Part shown: piece after piece, positions 15,779-24,143 of the stretch | Position numbering within the stretch: position 1 is the first letter of the stretch | Layout: each line of letters opens with the position of its first letter | Source of the DNA: Paenibacillus nasutitermitis | GTDB taxonomy: Bacteria > Bacillota > Bacilli > Paenibacillales > Paenibacillaceae | Direction: 5' to 3' | Length of the DNA stretch: 64,000 bases | NCBI RefSeq assembly: GCF_014641075.1 | Contig: NZ_BMHP01000003.1 | Span: 930,001 to 994,000, forward strand | Translations under genes and position numbers: made by a program | The notes under the pieces: model-generated | What the model saw: the letters and a program-made list of their open reading frames with translations, nothing else | What the model was told of the DNA's origin: nothing | Database searches by the model: none

Positions 15779-17518
15779 TCAAGTTCTGACATACGCTTTG
15801 ATGGTTGCCAGGGGCTTCCCTTGGCTTCGATCAGACGGACGGATCGAGTAATGTCCGACGGCTGCCGGAATAATGAACGTCTCCGCATAATGGACTGTGA
15901 AAGGCGGAAAAGCGCCGGTCGGACTTTCCACGACCGCTTCCTCCCCTTCCACGAGATTCAGCACTTGAACTCCGCCGTTTGTGTAATGATCGACCTTGCT
16001 CGTAAACCAGTGGCGCCGGGTCTCGATGAATTGCAGCCCGTGAAGGCCTGTTCGCTCTTCGGTCCACCCATCGCCCCCCGCGATCTGCTCCGCCTGATTG
16101 ATTAAATTCCGCGTTACCCAGTCGGTCCGGCGGTCCCACTCAATGTTGCGCCGTCCATGCTGCAAATGCACCGGCCGTGGCTTCCCGTCCAGTCCCAGGC
16201 GGTCCCAGTCCCACAGCTTGAAAGTAAAGATATACGGCGTCGCACTGATTTCGAGCACCATGGCGTTGCTCCCGGAGCAATGCACCGTACCGGCAGGGAT
16301 GGAGAAATGATCGTGCTTGCGGGCCGGGAAAATATTGACGTACCGGTCCGCCGGAAACGATATCTCTCCCTCTTGAGCCCGCTCAAGATCGCGCATCATC
16401 GCTTCGGGATCGGCCTCTTCCTTGCATCCCAGGTAAACGACCGCATCGTCATCCGCATCGAGAATGTAATAGCTCTCATCCTGCGTATAGGACATTCCGA
16501 ACCGGTCTTTAATATAATCCGTCAGCGGATGCACCTGGAGACTTAACGGTTGTCCGCCCATTGTATCCAGGAAATCGAAGCGAATCGGGAATTCCGCTCC
16601 GAAACGCGCGAATACCCCTTCGCCCAGCAGAGCCTTCGGTTCGAAAAACACCAGGTTGATGGAAGGGATCTCCACCCTTGTCCCGCCATATTGAAGATAC
16701 AAGCTGTTCTCTTCCGGCACGCCGTCAAATCCCCATGCGTAAGGATGATCCTTGGGCTCAAGGCCGATTTTCTCTTCAAGCCAATGGCCGCCCCAGACGC
16801 CAGGGTCGAAGTAGGGGACAAGTCGGAACGGCCGATTCACCGCCTGTCCGAGTCCCGCAAGCAAGGCATTCTTCGTCAGCATTGCGGGGTCGTCCTTCCG
16901 ATTCGTATCCAGATAATAATGCACCTGCGGGAGCAGCCCGCGCTTCAGACGATCCGCCGTACGCCATTCGACGAAGAACCCGCGTTTGTACTTCTTGAGG
17001 ATTTCTTCATTGCTATTATCCGCCTGCCAATTGCCGAACTCCCGGCTCCGGTACCGCTGCTGAATTTCCCAACGCGCCAGATCGGCATAAATCAGAAGGT
17101 CGCCGGCTCCCAGCAATGACGCTCCGAACCCGATCGCGATGACAACGCCTTCCCGGATCTCCTGCATTTCCTTCGTTAGCGCCGCAAGCTTGCCGGCGTC
17201 GTACCATTCATCTATCGTAAATGGCGCCATATAGCCGAAGACGCGATCGTCCGTTAAATACCGTGAGAGCTTCGCCTCCAACTGCTGAGAATCCAGCGCC
17301 GCATCCTCGGATCTGATAATTCGAACCGGCTTCAGAGCCTGAAGCCCATTCAGAATTTCGTTTATTCTTACGGCCGGATAACACTCGATGACGATAACCG
17401 TTTTCCCTTGCGGTTTAATAACGCCTTCCAGTTGCCGGACAATGGCGGAGTATCCTTGCCACACCTCGCTGTCCCTGCCGGAAATCGGAATGAACGGTTC
17501 TTTTTCGTATGATGGCAT
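15779..17518 (-). CDS. Class I mannose-6-phosphate isomerase-like protein with extra N-terminal domain
   Basis: 579 aa, nearly twice the usual length of a Firmicute phosphomannose isomerase. The C-terminal part (about residues 225-575) is a class I cupin isomerase: metal ligands are seen in LSLQVHP, DESYYIL and AGTVHCSG. The first 200 residues contain GKTVIVIECYPAVRINEI and RTADRLKRG, resembling a P-loop kinase of the uridine/pantothenate kinase type whose GxxGSGKT loop is lost. It may be structural or regulatory. The ATG at 17518 has AAAGGGG upstream; the open frame to 17719 runs into the regulator promoter. First of three genes: isomerase, ROK, esterase. Confidence 0.85.
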   Translation of the reverse strand: MPSYEKEPFIPISGRDSEVWQGYSAIVRQLEGVIKPQGKTVIVIECYPAVRINEILNGLQALKPVRIIRSEDAALDSQQLEAKLSRYLTDDRVFGYMAPFTIDEWYDAGKLAALTKEMQEIREGVVIAIGFGASLLGAGDLLIYADLARWEIQQRYRSREFGNWQADNSNEEILKKYKRGFFVEWRTADRLKRGLLPQVHYYLDTNRKDDPAMLTKNALLAGLGQAVNRPFRLVPYFDPGVWGGHWLEEKIGLEPKDHPYAWGFDGVPEENSLYLQYGGTRVEIPSINLVFFEPKALLGEGVFARFGAEFPIRFDFLDTMGGQPLSLQVHPLTDYIKDRFGMSYTQDESYYILDADDDAVVYLGCKEEADPEAMMRDLERAQEGEISFPADRYVNIFPARKHDHFSIPAGTVHCSGSNAMVLEISATPYIFTFKLWDWDRLGLDGKPRPVHLQHGRRNIEWDRRTDWVTRNLINQAEQIAGGDGWTEERTGLHGLQFIETRRHWFTSKVDHYTNGGVQVLNLVEGEEAVVESPTGAFPPFTVHYAETFIIPAAVGHYSIRPSDRSQGKPLATIKAYVRT

Positions 17519-17763
17519 GTTGAGGCACCCCTTTTCCTCTGATTCTGATTCTATTTCTGCATATGCGGAAATTATATTCATTGTAGGAGCTAGCCGCCCG
17601 GAAGTCTTTGTAAAGAGGAGACAGTAATTTATAAAAAATAGACACGGTCGCACACTCATTGAATTCGTTTTCCTTCTCCAGTATGATGGGTATATCTCCT
17701 CCAAAAAGAGCGCTTCCAAGACTGCGACGAATATCGCCTTTCAATCGGATGGTGTCAGACAAA

Positions 17764-18663
17764 ATGAATTTCACTCAACAGGAACTTGATAACAGCAATG
17801 CCGTTCTGAACGATTTCGCGGTCAATTTGCGCGGTTCGGAATTATCCTTCTATGTCCACTATTGGGGGGGCGAGAAGAAGCTGTACACGAACCATGTGCA
17901 CAAACACTCTTTCTTTGAAATCTGTTACGTGATCGACGGGGAAGGCACTTATGAGGAGGGGGAAGACCGGGTTCCTCTAAATCCTGGAACGCTGTTCATG
18001 TCCCGTCCCCATCTCAAGCATCAAATTATTAGCAGCGAAGGGTTATTCATTATTTTCGTTGCGTTCGAGATGATCCCTTCCGAATCTTCCACAGAAGGGG
18101 TCCGTCGGTTTCAGAACATGGAGAAATTCAGGACGTTCCATATCCAGCAGGCGGAGCAGCTGCCTGCCGTCATGATCTGGCTGGCGCTGCTGAAGCAGGT
18201 CAAACATGCCGAGCGTTTCTTCGAGGACAGTATCCTCGGCTTGTCGGGCGCGCTTATTACTGCCTTTGAATGCACATTCGCCGATACGCGGAGCGCTGCG
18301 AAATTGCGTGTGAGCCAGCCTTCGTCCTCCAGCTTGGTGCATCGGGCGAAGCTGTATATCCGGGACAATCTGGCGCAGGATCTGAACCTCGCCTCGGTGA
18401 CGAAGCATCTGCACGTATCCCCGCGCCACCTGTCCCGCTTGTTCAGCGAGGAACTGGGTCAGACGTTTACGAATTACGTGCGCAAAGAACGGATACGTCA
18501 GGCAGTCATTCTGCTGACCACTACGGACTGGTCCATTAAACGGGTCGCAGAGGAGACCGGCTTCGATACAGTTCATTACTTCACGACGGTGTTCAAAACG
18601 GAAATGGGCGCGCCTCCGGGACAATTTCTCAAGAAGCTGAAGGAACATACGGAGTTGTTCTAG
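17764..18663 (+). CDS. AraC-family regulator
   Basis: 299-aa regulator with a cupin ligand domain (HVHKHSFFEICYVIDGEG, about residues 40-130) and C-terminal double helix-turn-helix (LNLASVTKHLHVSPRHLSRLF and WSIKRVAEETGFDTVHYFTTVFK). The start is uncertain: ATGs at 17749 and 17764 share a weak GGATGGTG site; 17764 is preferred by spacing. It is divergent from the isomerase/ROK/esterase operon with a 245-bp spacer, and lies at the 3' end of the large transporter/hydrolase operon. It is the only regulator in the region and may control both units. Confidence 0.9.
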   Translation: MNFTQQELDNSNAVLNDFAVNLRGSELSFYVHYWGGEKKLYTNHVHKHSFFEICYVIDGEGTYEEGEDRVPLNPGTLFMSRPHLKHQIISSEGLFIIFVAFEMIPSESSTEGVRRFQNMEKFRTFHIQQAEQLPAVMIWLALLKQVKHAERFFEDSILGLSGALITAFECTFADTRSAAKLRVSQPSSSSLVHRAKLYIRDNLAQDLNLASVTKHLHVSPRHLSRLFSEELGQTFTNYVRKERIRQAVILLTTTDWSIKRVAEETGFDTVHYFTTVFKTEMGAPPGQFLKKLKEHTELF

Positions 18664-18792
18664 TGGTGCGCTGCGCTGCCCGATCGATACCGGATGAGCT
18701 TCTTATTAGCACAACATAAGCACCATATTAAGCGCCTTATAATCACCTCTGAACCGTGACATAGTCACGCCACGAACCCAGAACTTGACAAT

Positions 18793-18877
18793 CACCCCTT
18801 CGGAACGAACCGCATGAAAGGGGACAGGACGGATGACATTACGCCCTGTCCCCCTGCAGCGACGATCCGAAGGGGTG
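18793..18877. repeat. Nested inverted repeat, terminator-like
   Basis: Outer stem CACCCCTTCGGA (18793-18804) with TCCGAAGGGGTG (18866-18877), both perfect, and inner stem GGGGACAGG (18820-18828) with CCTGTCCCC (18845-18853). Flanks TTGAC / GTCAA (about 18785 and 18884) continue the symmetry. It lies between the convergent AraC and GH38 genes. It has no long T-run. Confidence 0.65.
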
Positions 18878-18901
18878 TTATCATGTCAATGGAACTGCCG
18901 G

Positions 18902-21514
18902 TTATTCTCGCACGGCCCGATGAAGGCGAAGCGTAATCAGCTGGCCTGCTTCAAGCCGCCCGTGAACTTCGCCTTCGGTCAAGGGGAGCTCAGAGAGGTT
19001 CTCCTCCAGTATATTGGCCTGGAATGCTTGCACAATCCGCGTTCCCGGTATCCTGATGACGAAAGCTGCCGCTTCGTCCTTCCAGTTGTGCAGGCGGACA
19101 ATCATTCCGTCACCGGTTGCAGCCGGTTTGACATATACGGGAACGACGCCTTCCCCGGCTGCTTCCAGCAGCGTGTCTTCCTTGTCCACCGGACAGTCGA
19201 TAACAGGAAACATCTGTATCGGGTGGGAGGCGAGGATGCCTTGCCGGATCATCTCTGAAGGCTCGAATGCCGTGAACGTGTGCAGCCGATATTTGACTGT
19301 CACCCTTCCTGGCTGGGAAGCTCTGAAATTGGTATCCCAATAATTGTTGACCGGCCACGCCAGCAGTAGCGGATTTTCATTTCTCGGGATCGAACGGCTC
19401 TCCTGGCCGAAGTTGAAATCACCGATCTGAACCAACGGGGCATCGGGGCAAGACAGCGTGACGCCGTGGCTTCCGTCGTACATGGATACCGCTTGATCGA
19501 CGGTGACCCAGTCCCGGCATACGCCCGGCAGTTGGTCCTCGTCCAGCCGGATCAGAGCGCCGGCGCTGTCGTAGACCGCCTTCCAATCCTTGTTCAACTG
19601 AAGCGGAAAAGCGAAATAAATCGCTTCCGGCTCCCGCGTATCCTCCATATCCATCGAAGCGCTAAGCTCGATTCCCGGCTCAGCGTGGAACAGGGTAATC
19701 TTCTGTTCCAGCCGGCGAACGCCCGGCGTTTCCCATATCAGGGTCAGTGTGACCCCGGAAGCATGCAGATCTGTCGACATCGAGACGAGCCGCTGCGCTC
19801 CCTTTCTGTCGGCCTTCCATCCATGATTCCAGCAGCTGATGCTGTTGTTGCATTTCTCGATTTCCCGTTTGAACAACGTCTCCCGATGCTGTCTGTTATG
19901 CAGCGAGTCCGGCGTCTCCCGGACGAATTGGAAGAACGTCCACTCGCTGCCCGGATCGATCAGCTGCCAACCGCTGATCTTGTCGACCAGTTCCGTAATT
20001 CTACCCGTCTCCGGATCGATCGACAGCCGGTAATATGGTGTCTCCACCCTTCCTTCCGCTACGGATACATCGGTGTCTGCGGAGGCCAAAGCGGGTAAAT
20101 CATCCGCATCCTGCACAGAAACGAACTTGTAGCTGAACGGCGGCAGAGCGACCGTCCCCCGGGACGGCAGCATCCAGTCCGTATCGCCATTGTTCTGATT
20201 CGCATGGAACCGTGCCGCGGACGTATGTCTTCCTTCATGAAACCAATAGTCCGGCAGGCGGACATCAACTGTCTGCTCCACGGCCGAAGGATTCACGAGC
20301 AGGACGCCGTCAGGCTTGCCGGACTGAAGCGGATTGCCGGCGAGCCGCTCCAGCTCGCAGTTCAGCAGATACCCGCTGAGACTGTTGGCTTGGTAGGCGG
20401 AATGCGCCTTGTGCATCCACTGGATCTTGGTGAATCGTGCGTCCGGATCGACCACGGAAATGTTCGCTCCCCACGTATGCTCGTCGTACAATTGCACCTG
20501 TTCCCAGGCTTTATTGTACATATTCGCGTGCTGCCCGTCCGTGCCGGGAAAAGCGGCGGCGAGAAATTCCGCGCTCTTCAAGCTGATCTTGGTCCGGCGG
20601 CTTAGGCTCGTCTCGTCCGCGGAGCTTGCGGCCCCGAAGTTCCAGTAGTCGGTCCAGTCGCCATGGAAGACTGGCACTTCTTCACGCGGCAGCTCCCGCA
20701 GCCTATCAAGCAGCATCTCCGGCGTTGCCATTCGGATGCGCTGCTCATGGCCCTCTTCGTTCCATAACCTGATCATCCGCAGCAGCTCTTGATCTGGCGG
20801 TGTATTATCAAGCATCGGTATATTGGTCGCTGACAGGTAGATGAAATCGTACGGATACCCTTCGCTTTCAAGCCGGGCTATATAACGGTCCAGCCCCTGC
20901 TTCATGAGCCCGGTGCTCATCTCCTCCAGCGAGCAGAATTGGGTGAACAGTGAATAATGCTCCCCATGGAAAGTGAGCAGCTCACTCCGGTCCGGCGCCG
21001 CCCAACGAAAGACGCTTGGTCTAGTCAGCGGGATGCCGCCGAAATGCGTATTGATGCCTGTCGTATAGAGTTCCACTCCGGCATCCGTCAGCAGCTGCGC
21101 AAAAGACCACGGCTGCCCGTTGATATCATGGTTGATCGCCGTGCGGATGGTGATTCCGAACTTATCGCGCAGCGTTTTGACCGGATAAAGCATTCGTGCT
21201 ATCTCTTCGGCGCTGCATAGCGGCGTGCCGTGCATATTCGTGGCCGAAATGCAGATTTGCCCGCTGCGCAAGCAGGCGGCAAACCGTTCTACCTGACGGC
21301 TTTCGGCGTCTTCCAGCCATTTCATCACCGGCGCGGTCGCCTCACATGTCCAATAGAAGCGGTTCTCGGCAGAATCGTTCGCGGTTTGCTCGCACAGATC
21401 GATCGCCTGATCGATATACGTTTTCTGCAGCTCCCAGAGCACGGGCTGCGGATGGGTATAACCCACATCCAGATGGCTGTGATGATATACGAGTATTTCT
21501 TTGATTCTGGTCAT
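18902..21514 (-). CDS. GH38-type glycosidase (alpha-mannosidase superfamily)
   Basis: 870-aa member of glycoside hydrolase family 38, but far from the enzyme at 1602. The N-terminal catalytic domain shows H14/D16 (HSHLDVGYTH) and the nucleophile region AINHDINGQPW with D130; a C-terminal beta-rich region follows. The DVGYTH motif in place of DPVW marks a subgroup often annotated only as GH38 N-terminal-like. No signal peptide. It ends the operon that starts with the permease at 29881 and lies 48 bp after the ROK gene. The presence of two different GH38 proteins suggests different linkages or substrates. Confidence 0.88.
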   Translation of the reverse strand: MTRIKEILVYHHSHLDVGYTHPQPVLWELQKTYIDQAIDLCEQTANDSAENRFYWTCEATAPVMKWLEDAESRQVERFAACLRSGQICISATNMHGTPLCSAEEIARMLYPVKTLRDKFGITIRTAINHDINGQPWSFAQLLTDAGVELYTTGINTHFGGIPLTRPSVFRWAAPDRSELLTFHGEHYSLFTQFCSLEEMSTGLMKQGLDRYIARLESEGYPYDFIYLSATNIPMLDNTPPDQELLRMIRLWNEEGHEQRIRMATPEMLLDRLRELPREEVPVFHGDWTDYWNFGAASSADETSLSRRTKISLKSAEFLAAAFPGTDGQHANMYNKAWEQVQLYDEHTWGANISVVDPDARFTKIQWMHKAHSAYQANSLSGYLLNCELERLAGNPLQSGKPDGVLLVNPSAVEQTVDVRLPDYWFHEGRHTSAARFHANQNNGDTDWMLPSRGTVALPPFSYKFVSVQDADDLPALASADTDVSVAEGRVETPYYRLSIDPETGRITELVDKISGWQLIDPGSEWTFFQFVRETPDSLHNRQHRETLFKREIEKCNNSISCWNHGWKADRKGAQRLVSMSTDLHASGVTLTLIWETPGVRRLEQKITLFHAEPGIELSASMDMEDTREPEAIYFAFPLQLNKDWKAVYDSAGALIRLDEDQLPGVCRDWVTVDQAVSMYDGSHGVTLSCPDAPLVQIGDFNFGQESRSIPRNENPLLLAWPVNNYWDTNFRASQPGRVTVKYRLHTFTAFEPSEMIRQGILASHPIQMFPVIDCPVDKEDTLLEAAGEGVVPVYVKPAATGDGMIVRLHNWKDEAAAFVIRIPGTRIVQAFQANILEENLSELPLTEGEVHGRLEAGQLITLRLHRAVRE

Positions 21515-21562
21515 ACGATGGCCTCATTTCCGGGTGGCATGATGGTTCGCATGCAGGTGCGG

Positions 21563-22504
21563 TCAAGGTTTCATGACATTTTTCTGCTGCGCGAGCAGCC
21601 TCGACACGCCTGCAAACGTACTTATGGAAGTTTCGTCTGTAATTTCAAGGGTAATGGGATAATTCCGCAGCACGGCCTTGGTGCTTTCCAGAAACAAAGC
21701 CTTGCTCTTCACGATCTGGCCGCCAATGACGACGGCATCCGGTTGAAAAGACCGGAGGAAGGGAACCAGCATCTCCCCGATCATTTCACCGAACCGCTTG
21801 AATATGCCGATCGCTTCCGCATCGCCGTCCATGGCCAATTCGGCCAGATTTTTGATATCCAGATTCGCGGTATCCATGCCGGCATCGCTCATGAGCCGTA
21901 GAATACCCCGCTTGGAGATGTAATCGTCCACGATCGATTCGCGGAAAGGCTGGTTATAGACCCACCCGTTCGGGGGCACATCCTGCCGGTTCTTAATCAG
22001 CTCGCCTCTCTCGATGAAGGCCGACCCCGCCCCGGTCCCAATTGTGATGCATATCGATTTGGGGTAGCGGCGGGCTTTCCCCGCTACGTATTCGCCGAGC
22101 GCGAACAGATTAGCGTCGTTCTCGAACACGATATGAAAGTCCGGCGTGCGCTTATAGGTAAAGAAGCTTTCACGGCCGAGCCTGCTTAAGAGCTCTTCCC
22201 GGAGATTCACCCCGTAGATTTCCTCGAATTTATCGATTCCGCTAATATAGCTGATGCCTTTATCGTAATCGAAGGGACCCGGAAAGGCATATCCGATGCC
22301 TTCGATCCGAAAGTGCTTATCCGTTATCCGGCTTGTTTGCTGTTTGATCAAATCGATAAGATGGCTCAAAATTTCATCCTTCGCCTCTTTCGATCTGGAC
22401 GGATAGATCATATAAGTGCCGGGAACCACTTTCCCCAGCTCGCTCAGGACGGCCGCTTTAATAAATAATCCGCCTACATCAAAGACAATCGCGTACTTTC
22501 TCAT
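21563..22504 (-). CDS. Divergent ROK-family protein
   Basis: 313 aa with the ROK fold: END (ENDANLFALGEYVAGKA), TIGTGAGSAF and a VVIGGQIVKSK tail are present. Two core features are altered. The phosphate loop reads DVGGLFIK instead of DxGGTxxK, and the zinc motif CxCGxxGC is missing. It may be a kinase with changed specificity or a sensor without catalysis. The ATG at 22504 has GGGAG upstream; the open frame to 22657 would overlap the preceding gene. In the operon between a propeller protein and GH38. Confidence 0.82.
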   Translation of the reverse strand: MRKYAIVFDVGGLFIKAAVLSELGKVVPGTYMIYPSRSKEAKDEILSHLIDLIKQQTSRITDKHFRIEGIGYAFPGPFDYDKGISYISGIDKFEEIYGVNLREELLSRLGRESFFTYKRTPDFHIVFENDANLFALGEYVAGKARRYPKSICITIGTGAGSAFIERGELIKNRQDVPPNGWVYNQPFRESIVDDYISKRGILRLMSDAGMDTANLDIKNLAELAMDGDAEAIGIFKRFGEMIGEMLVPFLRSFQPDAVVIGGQIVKSKALFLESTKAVLRNYPITLEITDETSISTFAGVSRLLAQQKNVMKP

Positions 22505-22607
22505 GGCCTGTACTCCCATCCTGTTCGGATATTCTGACTGGCGGAATGCGAAGCAGGCCTTCCGTTCACAAGCCACGGCGGTGCATGCCGCCTTGCCTGC
22601 ATTTGGT

Positions 22608-24107
22608 TCATGGGATTTGCCGCAGCCGAATGAATCTGGGACGGTAAATACCCGCATGCGCCATATGCATATCCATACTTGTCGTGTTGATATTGTAGCT
22701 GATCAGCAGTTCGCCGCCGGGCGACAAATGCGGGTGCCCCTTGGCGTTATAAGCGTAAATGCCTTTGCCTTCTTCCGGCTCCGCGCAATAATGCAACGGA
22801 ATAGCGGAACCGAATGGACCCACGGGACTGTCTCCGCAATAAACGGCCACGTGGTTGCCAGTCGTGCCGCCTTGCTGGAATGCAATGACGTATTGGCCGT
22901 CCAGGAATCCTCCAACCATCGGAGATACGCTGACCTCGCACGAGGTTTCTTCGACGATCGGCACGCAATCCTCCTTGCGGGCCGTCCATTCACCGCCGTT
23001 CCAATAGGTCCAACTGTCGAAGTTGACGAAATCCCCGGCGGGGGCACGAGCGGCGACCAGCTTGGCAGCCTTGTCGTTCTGGATTCCGTACACATAGACG
23101 TATCCATCCGGATTAGGCACCCCGGCCTCTGCCGTGTTCGGCATTACCGCAGCGCCGAAATAGGTCGAATGTCCGCCGGACGAGACGAAGGATAACGGGG
23201 TATCCACCTGTACCTGCTTATCCAGCTCGGGGCCTCGCTCTCCCATAGGAGCAGAAACCATGGTGACGCCATGCACGGCAAATTGGAACCCTTCCGGTCC
23301 GTCCGGGTCGGGACCGATAATGAGCGGAAAGCAATAAAACGCTCCTCCGATAGCGGCCCCGTCCTGCAGCCAATAGTAAGTGTCCGCCTCGCTCAGCGCC
23401 TTGGGAGTGGTTGGGGCGATGGCGCTGGCAGGCGAGTCGCCCCCGCTGTTCCACAAGAAGGTTATGGCGTCCGGATCAGGCTTATCGCCTTCCAGCACCG
23501 CCATCGTATTATTGAGCATCACCGGGGAGAGCCGTTCGTCCGTCGTCTTGTCAACGCCGCCCACGAAGGTATCCCCGAACAGAAATAACGTTTTAGTTCC
23601 CCCGGCACGCCCATGTGTCTCCACGCCATTGAAGGGGATCGAATAGATCCCGTCCGCCCCGCTCCAGATTTCCTGCCGGTGAAACAGCCGGGTCCAGGCT
23701 TCATCCTGTTCTGCGGCCAATCCTCTGCCGGCATAAAACTTGATGCCGGCCTTCGCCCCATCGCCACTTGGCACCTCTTCATCCGTGATGACGCACACAT
23801 ATCTGGCCGGGCTACCGCCGCCTTCCAACACAGCGGAGCCACCGCCCGCGATTCCCTTCAGCGGAAACCAATCCCTGGCGTTCAGAGAATATTCGGCCGC
23901 TATCAGGCTGATACCATTCACTCTTATTTCCCCGAGCGGATACGTTGCACCGAAGTCGAAGACGGTCTTCGGCCGCTCCCCTTTCGGTAATGAAGGGCCG
24001 GATGTGCCGCTGCCAAGGGGCGAATCCGGGTCCGAGGTCCACGTCCGGCGAACCGGTATCCGGTCGCCACTCTTGTCGGGTTTTGAAGTTTCATACACGT
24101 TCATCAT
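22608..24107 (-). CDS. DUF5005/DUF4185-like five-bladed propeller protein, cytoplasmic
   Basis: 499 aa, no signal peptide. A short partial discoidin-like segment (about 35-110, PLGEIRVNG ... ARYVCVI) precedes the propeller domain, which begins SGADGIYSIPFNG and has TLFLFGDTFVGG, YYWLQDG, YVYGIQND, DSPVGPFG and NAKGHPHLSPGGELLISYN. The architecture is shared with the next gene upstream, so the two are paralogues, with this copy lacking the anchor and both full discoidin domains. Probably a glycoside hydrolase or glycan-binding protein; activity not established. Start may be 24107 (GGAGGG about 10 nt upstream) or 24134. Confidence 0.75.
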   Translation of the reverse strand: MMNVYETSKPDKSGDRIPVRRTWTSDPDSPLGSGTSGPSLPKGERPKTVFDFGATYPLGEIRVNGISLIAAEYSLNARDWFPLKGIAGGGSAVLEGGGSPARYVCVITDEEVPSGDGAKAGIKFYAGRGLAAEQDEAWTRLFHRQEIWSGADGIYSIPFNGVETHGRAGGTKTLFLFGDTFVGGVDKTTDERLSPVMLNNTMAVLEGDKPDPDAITFLWNSGGDSPASAIAPTTPKALSEADTYYWLQDGAAIGGAFYCFPLIIGPDPDGPEGFQFAVHGVTMVSAPMGERGPELDKQVQVDTPLSFVSSGGHSTYFGAAVMPNTAEAGVPNPDGYVYVYGIQNDKAAKLVAARAPAGDFVNFDSWTYWNGGEWTARKEDCVPIVEETSCEVSVSPMVGGFLDGQYVIAFQQGGTTGNHVAVYCGDSPVGPFGSAIPLHYCAEPEEGKGIYAYNAKGHPHLSPGGELLISYNINTTSMDMHMAHAGIYRPRFIRLRQIP

Positions 24108-24143
24108 GGCGCTTGATCCCTCCTGCCTTATCATTCACTCTAC

